Below, piece after piece: positions 1 through 6,356 of a stretch of DNA of 9,380 nucleotides; position 1 is the stretch's first letter, and each line of letters starts with the position of its first letter. The notes below the pieces were generated by a model that worked only from the letters and a program-made list of their open reading frames with translations, made no database searches and was not told where the DNA came from. The DNA lies in the NCBI GenBank assembly GCA_903929925.1, contig CAIYWO010000213.1, positions 1-9,380 of the forward strand, given 5' to 3'. This DNA is from an uncultured beta proteobacterium (GTDB lineage: Bacteria > Pseudomonadota > Gammaproteobacteria > Burkholderiales > Burkholderiaceae_B). A program made the translations under genes and the position numbers.

Positions 1-294
1 ACTGAGCGTTGGAGCGGACCAAACGGGGGCAGGCCTGACCAGGGAGGGCGTCAGACCCGCGACACGATAGGCGGCACCGCGTCGCGCCACCAAATGGCCA
101 GACTCCACCAAAGATTGGTAGGCCTGCGCGACCGTAAATGGGCTGACTTCTTGGCTGCGTGCCAAGGCACGAACCGAGGGCAGCGCATCACCCGGCCGCA
201 ATGTCCGCCCGTCAATCGCACGCGCGACCGAGGCAACGATCTGATCAACCAGGCTCAGGTTGGACTGCCGATCTAGGGTCAGGAGCAGTGTCAT
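1..294 (-). CDS. GntR/MocR-family transcriptional regulator, N-terminal part (runs off left edge)
   Basis: Reading the minus strand from the ATG at 294 gives 98 open codons to the window edge. Residues about 11-80 form a GntR-type winged helix-turn-helix: an amphipathic first helix (SLVDQIVASVARAI), the hallmark RPGDALPSVRALA (33-45), the recognition region VSPFTVAQAYQSLVESG (50-66) and a wing ending in RRGAAYRV. The spacing RPGDxLPSxRxLA / VSxxTVxxAYxxL is that of the GntR superfamily. The Pro-rich tail (residues 83-96) looks like the linker that in MocR/TauR/PdxR-type proteins joins the HTH to a C-terminal aminotransferase-like PLP domain; that domain would lie outside the window, so the MocR subclass is an inference. 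It is supported by the divergent PLP aminotransferase gene next door, a common arrangement for MocR activators. The shared spacer carries phased repeats that are likely its operator. Confidence 0.85.
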   Translation of the reverse strand, partial: MTLLLTLDRQSNLSLVDQIVASVARAIDGRTLRPGDALPSVRALARSQEVSPFTVAQAYQSLVESGHLVARRGAAYRVAGLTPSLVRPAPVWSAPTLS

Positions 295-302
295 TGTTCT
301 CT

Positions 303-375
303 ACCAGTACAGTTGAGGGGAAATAAGCCCCTATTTTCAATACAGTTTGCCATAATGTACTGTAACTGTACTGGT
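303..375. promoter_or_regulatory. Divergent operator/promoter region of MocR-type regulator and aminotransferase
   Basis: The spacer contains an exact 12-bp inverted repeat, ACCAGTACAGTT (303-314) and AACTGTACTGGT (364-375). Two further related copies are CAATACAGTT (338-347, 9 of 10 like CAGTACAGTT at 305-314) and TAATGTACTG (353-362, 8 of 10 like AACTGTACTG at 364-373). The two left copies are 33 bp apart and the two right copies 11 bp apart, so each pair lies on one helical face. A possible -10 box for the aminotransferase, CATAAT (351-356), has no good -35, which would fit activator-dependent transcription. A small hairpin, AGGGG/CCCCT (316-320 with 328-332), lies between the outer copies. 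Assignment to the adjacent MocR protein is an inference. Confidence 0.6.
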
Positions 376-431
376 CAAAATCTCTGTTCACCCGTTACAG
401 TGGTGCATTCGCTCGACAACGGAGACCTCCC

Positions 432-1778
432 ATGAATGCAATTACCGAAAAAATCAGTTTGTCCACAGATGTGGACATGGCCAATTTCTGGATGCCTTTT
501 ACTGGCAACAAACAATTCAAGGCCGCGCCGCGCATTCTGAAAAGCGCAAAAGGCATGTACTTCACTACGGCTGACGACCAGAAAGTGCTCGACGCGAGCG
601 CTGGCCTCTGGTGCGTGAATGCAGGTCACTGCCGCGACGAAATTACGGAAGCTGTCCACAAGCAAATGATGGAGCTCGATTACGCACCTCCATTTCAGAT
701 GGGACACCCACTCGCGTTTGAAGCAGCGAAGAAAATTGCCGAAGTCATGCCTGCTGGGCTTGATCGCATCTTCTTTGCAAACTCAGGCTCCGAGGCAGTC
801 GACACAGCACTCAAAATGGCGCTCGCCTACCACCGCGCACGCGGCGAAGGCCAGCGTACCCGTTTAATTGGTCGCGAGCGCGGCTACAGCGGCGTAGGCT
901 TTGGTGGCATCTCGGTCGGCGGTATCGTTGCCAACCGCAAAGCTTATTCAGGCGCACTGATCCCAGGCGTCGATCACATTTCACACACACACAACTTGGC
1001 TGAGATGGCCTACAGCAAGGGTCAGCCTGCTTGGGGCGCGCACCTTGCTGACGACCTCGAGCGTCTGTGCGCACTGCACGACCCATCAACGATCGCTGCT
1101 GTGATCGTCGAGCCTGTTGCTGGTTCAACAGGTGTGTTGGTGCCGCCACAAGGCTATTTGCAACGCTTGCGCGAGATTTGCACCAAGCACGGCATCCTCT
1201 TGATATTCGACGAGGTCATCACAGGCTTTGGCCGCTTAGGCAAAGCCACAGCCAGCGAATTGTTCGGCGTCACGCCAGACCTGTTGACGATGGCTAAAGC
1301 CATGAATAACGCAGCGATCCCAATGTCTGGTGTTGCTGCGAGCCGTCACGTCCACGACGCGATCGTCAATGGCAGCGCCGGCGGTGCGATTGAATTCTTC
1401 CACGGGTACACCTATTCTTCACACCCAACCGCTGCCGCAGCTTGCTTGGCCACACAAGAAATCTACCGCAAGGAAGGTTTGTTTGCGCGTGCAGCCGGCT
1501 TGGCACCGAAGTTCGAAAAAGAGATCCATGCGTTGCGCGGCGAGCCTTTCGTCAAAGACATTCGCAACCTGGGCCTGATGGGTGCAGTCGAACTGCAGTC
1601 ACGCGATGGCGCACCTGGTGCACGTGCGTACGACGTATTCCTCAAGTGTATGGAAAAAGGTGTGTTGGCGCGCTTTACCGGCGACATCATGGCTTTCTCG
1701 CCACCACTGATCGTATCGGAAGGCCAGATCGAAGAAATCTTCGCAACGGTCAAAAAGGCACTCCACGAAGTCGCCTAA
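432..1778 (+). CDS. Omega-amino acid (beta-alanine):pyruvate aminotransferase
   Basis: This 448-residue protein is a class III (ornithine/acetylornithine-type) fold-I PLP aminotransferase of the omega-amino acid:pyruvate subgroup (EC 2.6.1.18 type). It would move the terminal amino group of beta-alanine or similar omega-amines to pyruvate, giving a semialdehyde and alanine in the cytosol. Visible family marks are FWMPFTGNKQFK (19-30), the DASAGLWC segment (54-61, Trp60 at the substrate pocket), the PLP-phosphate loop ANSGSEAVDTALKMA (116-130), Asp260 of IFDEVITGFGR for the pyridine nitrogen, Lys289 of TMAKAM as Schiff-base lysine, Thr327 of HGYTYS, and Arg414 (LARFTGD), the carboxylate-binding Arg of this subgroup. 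Length matches the roughly 449-residue Pseudomonas enzyme. A GGAGA ribosome site (421-425) sits just before the ATG. A divergent MocR-type regulator lies upstream and an intrinsic terminator downstream, so it is probably monocistronic. Exact substrate is not determined; catabolism of beta-alanine, putrescine or taurine are alternatives. Confidence 0.9.
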   Translation: MNAITEKISLSTDVDMANFWMPFTGNKQFKAAPRILKSAKGMYFTTADDQKVLDASAGLWCVNAGHCRDEITEAVHKQMMELDYAPPFQMGHPLAFEAAKKIAEVMPAGLDRIFFANSGSEAVDTALKMALAYHRARGEGQRTRLIGRERGYSGVGFGGISVGGIVANRKAYSGALIPGVDHISHTHNLAEMAYSKGQPAWGAHLADDLERLCALHDPSTIAAVIVEPVAGSTGVLVPPQGYLQRLREICTKHGILLIFDEVITGFGRLGKATASELFGVTPDLLTMAKAMNNAAIPMSGVAASRHVHDAIVNGSAGGAIEFFHGYTYSSHPTAAAACLATQEIYRKEGLFARAAGLAPKFEKEIHALRGEPFVKDIRNLGLMGAVELQSRDGAPGARAYDVFLKCMEKGVLARFTGDIMAFSPPLIVSEGQIEEIFATVKKALHEVA

Positions 1779-1798
1779 ACGATACGCTGCAAGACCTG

Positions 1799-1825
1799 AA
1801 GGGGCGCTTTGTGCGCCCCTTTTTT
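1799..1825 (+). terminator. Rho-independent terminator after aminotransferase
   Basis: A perfect 7-bp GC stem, GGGGCGC (1801-1807) and GCGCCCC (1813-1819), has loop TTTGT and is followed by six T (1820-1825). AA before the stem can extend it by pairing with the first T residues. It lies 20 nt after the aminotransferase stop and separates that gene from the gamma-glutamyltransferase-like gene. Confidence 0.93.
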
Positions 1826-1842
1826 GTGCATTCAAAATCTCT

Positions 1843-1870
1843 CTGTCACAGTGCGCCGCTCAGATACAAT
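1843..1870 (+). promoter_or_regulatory. Candidate sigma-70 promoter of the gamma-glutamyltransferase-like gene
   Basis: CTGTCA (1843-1848, 4 of 6 with TTGACA), a 16-bp spacer and TACAAT (1865-1870, 5 of 6 with TATAAT) lie just downstream of the terminator and about 50 bp before the start codon at 1921. The position between a terminator and a new gene supports it; no transcript data are available here. Confidence 0.5.
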
Positions 1871-1920
1871 CGACTGACACTTTCTGATCTGCATTCCCTC
1901 ATTTTGGAATCCTTCTACTC

Positions 1921-3513
1921 ATGAACTACCAACTGCCCTTCCCCTCTGGTCGTCAACCTGTTTTGGCGCGTAACGTCGTTTCTACTTCGCAGCCCTTGGC
2001 TTCGCAAGCTGGCGCCAACGCCTTTGCGCGTGGCGGTAACGCAATTGATGCGGCCCTTGCTGCAGCAATCACCTTGACGGTTGTCGAACCAACAATGAAC
2101 GGCATTGGTGGTGACGCTTTCGCCATTTTGTGGGATGGCAAGGCCTTACACGGCCTGAACGCCTCTGGACGCGCACCCGCCGCTTGGTCGCCCGAACGTT
2201 TTAAGGGCATGGCCACCATGCCGCATCGCGGCTGGGAATCCGTCACGGTTCCTGGCGTTGTGTCGCAGTGGGTCGAACTGTCGAGCAAATTCGGTAAGCT
2301 GCCCTTTGAAGATTTATTTAAAGACGCCATTCGTCATGCGCGCGATGGCTTCCCTGTCAGTCCCGTGATTGCTCGCCAATGGAAAGACGCCGCAGCTGAG
2401 TTACACATGCACCCAGGCTTTGATGCATTCATGCCGAATGGCCGCGCACCCGAGGCTGGTGAGATCTGGCGCTTTCCAGATCAGGCCGACACGCTTGAAG
2501 ACATCGCCCGCACCAAGGGTGAATCGTTTTATCGTGGTCGTCTGGCCAAAGCAATTGCGGCGTTTTCCAAAGAATGTGGTGCTGCAATGACCGAAGCCGA
2601 CTTGGCCGCACACCGCTGCGACTGGGTGGGGACGGTGTCTACAAATTACCAGGGCTATGACGTGCATGAGATCCCGCCTAATGGCCAGGGCCTCACCGCA
2701 CTACTCGCGCTGAACTTGATCGAGCAGTTGCCCTACGCACAAACAAAACCGGGCTCAGCCGAACGCATGCACCTTGAAGTTGAGTGTATGCGCGCGGCCT
2801 TTGCAGATCTGTATGCACACGTCGCAGACCCCGAGTTCATGAAAGTCACCGCAAAAGATTTGCTCAGCAAATCCTATGCAAAAGAGCGCGCCAAACTGAT
2901 CGACCCAAAGAAAGCGGGCACCTATCTGCCTGGCCAACCACCTTCGGGCGGCACGATCTATCTGTGCGCGACAGACACTGACGGTCGCATGGTGTCCTAC
3001 ATTCAGTCGAACTTCAAAGGCTTCGGTTCAGGCGTGGTCGTACCCAAAACAGGTATCGCACTACAAAACCGCGGATCGGGCTTCGTGACAACACCAGGTC
3101 ACCCCAACCTGGTCGGCGGCGGCAAACGTCCCATGCACACCATCATCCCGGCCTTCATCATGCGCGACGGTAAGCCAGATATGGCCTTTGGCGTGATGGG
3201 TGGCAACATGCAAGCGCAGGGACACATGCAAATGGTGTTGCGTTATGTCACTGAGAAACACAACCCACAAGCTTGCTCTGACTCACCACGCTGGCGCATT
3301 AACGATATCGGCGAACTCACTGTTGAGGCGGGCGTACACCCTGCAGTCGTGGATGGCTTGCGTGCGATGGGTCACACCCCAATCGTTGCACCAGCCGATA
3401 GCCTGGACTTTGGTAGCGCTCAATTGATCGCGCGTTTACCCGGCGACAAAGCACCTTACGCTTACGTTGCCGGCTCTGACCATCGCCGCGACGGTCAGGC
3501 AGTCGGTTATTAA
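1921..3513 (+). CDS. Gamma-glutamyltransferase-family Ntn hydrolase (YwrD-like, cytosolic)
   Basis: This 530-residue protein has the gamma-glutamyltranspeptidase fold. Such enzymes are made as a proenzyme that cuts itself before a threonine, which then becomes the N-terminal nucleophile attacking gamma-glutamyl amides such as glutathione. Seen here: GGNAIDAALAAAI (38-50) and GIGGDAF (61-67) of the large-subunit start, ASGRAP (81-86) with Arg84 where GGTs hold the substrate carboxylate, EIPPNGQGLTALLAL (250-264), the cleavage region SGGTIYLCATD with probable nucleophile Thr345, the small-subunit QNRGSGF (382-388) and the glycine-rich GVMGGNMQAQGHMQM (424-438). There is no signal peptide, unlike periplasmic E. 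coli Ggt, so a cytosolic YwrD-like subgroup fits best. The ribosome site is weak (GGA about 12 nt before ATG); I kept this ATG because the GGT homology starts within some 15 residues. The substrate is unknown; cephalosporin- or gamma-glutamylamine-acting relatives exist. Its stop interlocks with the convergent gene. Confidence 0.88.
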   Translation: MNYQLPFPSGRQPVLARNVVSTSQPLASQAGANAFARGGNAIDAALAAAITLTVVEPTMNGIGGDAFAILWDGKALHGLNASGRAPAAWSPERFKGMATMPHRGWESVTVPGVVSQWVELSSKFGKLPFEDLFKDAIRHARDGFPVSPVIARQWKDAAAELHMHPGFDAFMPNGRAPEAGEIWRFPDQADTLEDIARTKGESFYRGRLAKAIAAFSKECGAAMTEADLAAHRCDWVGTVSTNYQGYDVHEIPPNGQGLTALLALNLIEQLPYAQTKPGSAERMHLEVECMRAAFADLYAHVADPEFMKVTAKDLLSKSYAKERAKLIDPKKAGTYLPGQPPSGGTIYLCATDTDGRMVSYIQSNFKGFGSGVVVPKTGIALQNRGSGFVTTPGHPNLVGGGKRPMHTIIPAFIMRDGKPDMAFGVMGGNMQAQGHMQMVLRYVTEKHNPQACSDSPRWRINDIGELTVEAGVHPAVVDGLRAMGHTPIVAPADSLDFGSAQLIARLPGDKAPYAYVAGSDHRRDGQAVGY

Positions 3514-3962
3514 ACCGTCTCGGGCATTCGCCGTTTAAAAATCGCTACTTGGGCCTTGTACTCCTCCTCGAAAGAGGAGGGGTCGCTCAAGGCGTAGCCC
3601 CCATAGCCATATATTTTTGAGTAGGCTGCATACGCTGCTGCCTCAAGTACTTTGCCATTAATCGCGTTGGCCAACGCATAGGTGGCTGATACGGCCGAAT
3701 GCTGCGTACCATCAATTGATGTGGAGCCGGGATGGTGGTTTGCAATCAACATGCTGTCTTGGGCAAGCTTTCTATGCTTGACCTCATCGAACGCTTCGCG
3801 GATCAGCACTTTAAATTGCCTCAGAGCGTCGAGTGCCTCTTCACGCTCTAACTGTTGTTCAATACGCTCGACAAACAATAAACCGAGCTCAAGCCGCAAG
3901 CGTTCATTGTCTGCATGGTCTAACTTGGCTGCCTTGACCAGACGTTCGAGTTCTAGATTCAT
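3510..3962 (-). CDS. Hypothetical helical protein, 150 aa
   Basis: I do not firmly recognise this protein. Residues 1-65 are highly charged and heptad-like (LELERLVKAAK, LRLELGLLFVERIEQQLEREEAL), suggesting long helices or a coiled coil. A polar segment, HHPGSTSIDGTQHSAVS (76-92), leads into an alanine/tyrosine-rich helix (AAAYAAYSKIYGYGGYA, 108-124) and a closing SDPSSFEEEYKAQVAIFKRRM (126-146). The Ala/Tyr-rich helix followed by DPxxFExEY recalls the all-helical putative immunity proteins of polymorphic toxin systems, but that resemblance is weak and only by eye. It has no signal peptide or membrane segment. Translation is supported by AGAGGTG (3974-3968) 5 nt before the ATG. It follows the pirin gene by 38 bp on the same strand, so they may be cotranscribed, and its stop overlaps the stop of the convergent gamma-glutamyltransferase-like gene by 3 bases. 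Confidence 0.7.
   Translation of the reverse strand: MNLELERLVKAAKLDHADNERLRLELGLLFVERIEQQLEREEALDALRQFKVLIREAFDEVKHRKLAQDSMLIANHHPGSTSIDGTQHSAVSATYALANAINGKVLEAAAYAAYSKIYGYGGYALSDPSSFEEEYKAQVAIFKRRMPETV
3561..3582. other. GAAA-tetraloop hairpin downstream of the gamma-glutamyltransferase-like gene
   Basis: On the plus strand CCTCCTC (3563-3569), GAAA (3570-3573) and GAGGAGG (3574-3580) form a perfect 7-bp stem with a GNRA-type loop. A G-T and a C-G pair (3561-3562 with 3581-3582) extend it to 9 bp. It begins 47 nt after the stop codon of the plus-strand gene and lies inside the convergent hypothetical gene, where it encodes PSSFEEE. There is no T-tract, so it is not a classical terminator; it could stabilise the 3' end of the plus-strand mRNA or be a by-product of codon choice. 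Confidence 0.35.
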
Positions 3963-4000
3963 TGCATCACCTCTGTTGTGAATGCCCGCGCTTCACAATA

Positions 4001-4867
4001 CTACGCTTCTATTCGACCGAAGCGGCCGCTGTTGAAATCTTCAATCGCCTGAATAATCTCAGCTTTCGTGTTCATGACGAAAGGTCCGTGCCCAAAGATC
4101 GGTTCTTTAATGGGCTCACCACACAACAACAACGCAACTGTATCTTCGAGAACCTGCACCGTAATATCTTGACCGGCGTGCTCATACATCAGCATCTGCG
4201 CATCCGTTGCGACCGAGCCCTCTTGCGACTGCACTGCGCCGTGTAAGACAACAAGCCCCGTACTCCAACCCTCTGGCACAGGGATCGTCAATGTCCTACC
4301 TTTCATCAGCTTCAAATCAACGACCTGTAGAGGAGTGAAGGTGCGGGCTGGACCTGTCTTTCCGCCAAACGATCCCGCAATCACCCGCGCTGTGCCAGCC
4401 GCGTTCGCGAGATTCAGCTCGGGAATCTGTTGCCGCAGAATCGGCTGATAGCCAGGTTTTTTCATTTTGTCTTTGGCAGGCAAATTGACCCACAGCTGAA
4501 TCATCTGCATCAGCCCGCCCTCTTTGGCAAACGCCTCAGAGTGAAACTCTTCATGCAGGATGCCAGCACCTGCCGTCATCCATTGCACATCACCCGGTCC
4601 GATGACACCACCCTGACCTGTCGAGTCTTTATGTGCAACTTCACCTTCATACACAAACGTCACCGTCTCAAAACCACGGTGAGGATGCGAGCCGACACCT
4701 TTGCGTTCGGTCGTTGAGGAAAACTGCATCGGACCGGCGAAGTCCAGCATCAAGAAAGGGCTCATCTGCTCGCCCATATCTTGGTAGAAAAATAATGTGC
4801 GCACCGGAAAGCCATCTCCGACCCAGTGACCACGGTCATTGCCCTGCACACTCATTAGTTTTTTCAT
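4001..4867 (-). CDS. Pirin-family bicupin protein (quercetin 2,3-dioxygenase-like)
   Basis: This 288-residue protein is a full-length pirin (N-terminal pirin cupin plus C-terminal cupin). The four metal ligands of the family are present: His61 and His63 in SHPHRGFETVT (60-70), His105 and Glu107 in GAGILHEEFHSE (101-111), matching His56, His58, His101 and Glu103 of human pirin. Other marks are SPFLMLDFAGP (36-46), GPGDVQWMTAG (90-100), LQLWVNLP-like IQLWVNLP (123-130), the second-cupin HGAVQSQEG region (209-217) and CGEPIKEPIFGHGPFVMNT (249-267). Bacterial relatives such as YhhW open the flavonol quercetin in vitro; the natural role is usually unclear (redox or stress related). The ATG at 4867 overlaps the TGA closing the damaged RTX frame upstream (ATGA), and only a poor AAGG lies 1 nt before it. 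Start codon and any own promoter are therefore uncertain; Met5 is the alternative start. Confidence 0.92.
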   Translation of the reverse strand: MKKLMSVQGNDRGHWVGDGFPVRTLFFYQDMGEQMSPFLMLDFAGPMQFSSTTERKGVGSHPHRGFETVTFVYEGEVAHKDSTGQGGVIGPGDVQWMTAGAGILHEEFHSEAFAKEGGLMQMIQLWVNLPAKDKMKKPGYQPILRQQIPELNLANAAGTARVIAGSFGGKTGPARTFTPLQVVDLKLMKGRTLTIPVPEGWSTGLVVLHGAVQSQEGSVATDAQMLMYEHAGQDITVQVLEDTVALLLCGEPIKEPIFGHGPFVMNTKAEIIQAIEDFNSGRFGRIEA

Positions 4868-5010
4868 GCCTTGTTTTTTTCTGTATGCCTAAACATGCCG
4901 CTGCGGCCATCCAATAAAAAGGCGTCCGATCCTGCTCCACCCGTTAAGAAGTTTGCTCCAATGACCCCGTCCAAGACGTCCTGACCAGCATCTCGATTTG
5001 TAGCATCATG
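4864..5010 (-). pseudogene. In-frame 3' remnant of the RTX gene after the premature TGA
   Basis: After the TGA at 5013-5011 the same reading frame stays open for 48 codons to a TGA at 4866-4864. The translation is still RTX-like: HDATNRDAGQDVLDGVIGAN then FLTGGAGSDAFLLDGRSG, the pattern that closes RTX blocks. The last ten residues (MFRHTEKNKA) do not look like RTX and probably come from the old upstream region of the pirin gene. A single base change (GGA to TGA) would explain the stop and would restore FFGG, the usual glycine pair. A GC inverted repeat, GCCGC-T-GCGGC (4897-4907), lies at the point where RTX likeness fades. The segment has no independent start or ribosome site. Confidence 0.7.
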
Positions 5011-6285
5011 TCAACCGAAAAAATTGATGAAGTCATTACTAGTTGCTCCAATCATTAAGTCAGAGCTATCGCTACCGAGCATTTCAACATGCAAGGCGCT
5101 TGCAGCACCACTGTAATTACTTGCCGTAATATTTCCTTCATTCGTCTTATAGTTACGAGGAGCATAATTTGCTAGTAGCTCATCTATAGAGAGATCTCCA
5201 TCAGCAAATGAGACTTCCTCTACGTTAATCAAGGTGTCTGTCCCAAACTCAGTCTTGATTGTTACCTCACCACTAGCGTTTTGTGATGCACGGATAATCG
5301 TTGATTTGTTTGCGTCGTAGCGTGCGGAATCGTAGCCAAGCCCACCATCAATCGTGTCGTTTCCAACACCACCACTGATCGTATCGTTTCCTTCATTACC
5401 AAGGATGTAGTCATTACCACTCCCGCCTTCTATCAAATCATTGCCTTCTCTACCTGTGATGATGTCATTACCTTGTGCGCCATAAATGACATCATCGTTA
5501 ATAGATCCTAATAGCAACCCACCTGAGGGGCCCGCCCAAATCGGTAGTCCACCCGCTGCAACTGCATTTAAGGTTTGCCCTGACGGAGACCAAGTTGTTT
5601 GCATCCATGCACTATCAGCACTGTCACGAAATTCATTAGCATGTGCAATGCTGTCATTTAACCCACTATATGATGGAGAAAATGTGATGTCCTCTTGAAA
5701 AAAAATCGGGGTGAGTTTTGTCCATCCTGGCGGTAAAACTGCATCATTAACGGCCTTTGCCACCAAATCGGGAGTGGAATTTGCCGCATTGACCGACTTG
5801 AGAATATAAGTATTCCCCCAAGGATCACTTATGAAATATTGGATGTGGCTTTCACTGGCATTATCACCGCTGATTCCATAATAAATATTCTCATGGTTCT
5901 TATCATTACTATCCACAAGAACTACGCCTGCTGGTGGAGTTGTTATTGAGTAAGCAACCTGTTGCGGAGAAAGTGTTTGACCGTTGACAGTAATCGGAAC
6001 GTAGGGATAAATACTTCTTTGTAGCGCGGCAACTGACTGCCAGGTATAGCCATCTGAGGTAGTCTCGTATGTCAACTCACCCGTTGGAACATAAGGGCTA
6101 CCAAGTACATGTAATTCGCTAAAAACTATTGCCCGCGGTGTATTTAAAGAATAGCTCGCAGGAGGAGTATAGGTTTCCCATGCTTCCGAGGTAATTGGAT
6201 TTGATCCGGAAGCCAAATAAACAATCATTTGCCCCGTTAAATCATCACCTAGGTCACCTACGTACGCAATTTCATATCCCGCCAT
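5011..6285 (-). CDS. RTX (hemolysin-type calcium-binding repeat) protein, prematurely stopped
   Basis: The 424-codon frame has an N-terminal region of about 255 residues that I do not recognise (Tyr/Thr/Ser-rich, beta-like, no Cys, no Sec signal). It is followed by seven tandem RTX nonapeptides at residues 260-321, for example GAQGNDIIT, GREGNDLIE, GGSGNDYIL, GGVGNDTID. These bind calcium outside the cell and mark type I secretion substrates, which carry an uncleaved C-terminal signal. A linker (TLINVEEVSFADGDLSIDELL, 351-371) typical of the stretch after RTX blocks leads to a second RTX-like block, LGSDSSDLMIGATSNDFINFFG, cut by TGA at 5013-5011. The frame continues RTX-like beyond it (4864-5010), so the gene is probably damaged and lacks a normal secretion signal. 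The start is good: GGAGA lies 8 nt before the ATG. No type I transporter genes are in the window. It follows the methyltransferase-like gene by 71 bp. Confidence 0.8.
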   Translation of the reverse strand: MAGYEIAYVGDLGDDLTGQMIVYLASGSNPITSEAWETYTPPASYSLNTPRAIVFSELHVLGSPYVPTGELTYETTSDGYTWQSVAALQRSIYPYVPITVNGQTLSPQQVAYSITTPPAGVVLVDSNDKNHENIYYGISGDNASESHIQYFISDPWGNTYILKSVNAANSTPDLVAKAVNDAVLPPGWTKLTPIFFQEDITFSPSYSGLNDSIAHANEFRDSADSAWMQTTWSPSGQTLNAVAAGGLPIWAGPSGGLLLGSINDDVIYGAQGNDIITGREGNDLIEGGSGNDYILGNEGNDTISGGVGNDTIDGGLGYDSARYDANKSTIIRASQNASGEVTIKTEFGTDTLINVEEVSFADGDLSIDELLANYAPRNYKTNEGNITASNYSGAASALHVEMLGSDSSDLMIGATSNDFINFFG

Positions 6286-6356
6286 GATGCTATCTCCGAT
6301 CTTTGCAATATTAGAAATGATTCAATTATTAACTTTTCATAGCTAGAAAATTAAAG

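Noticed and set aside
94..276. Open frame of 60 codons on the plus strand at the left edge
   Set aside because: It lies opposite the well-supported GntR-type HTH coding sequence and has no ribosome site or family features.
1442..1924. Open frame of 160 codons overlapping the aminotransferase end and reaching the next gene
   Set aside because: It is an off-frame reading of the aminotransferase, runs through the terminator, and gives an Arg/Cys-rich product without recognisable features.
5350..5520. DNA-level tandem repeat or CRISPR-like array in the RTX gene
   Set aside because: The roughly 27-base periodicity is explained by the encoded nonapeptide repeats, and the units diverge at the DNA level with no spacers.
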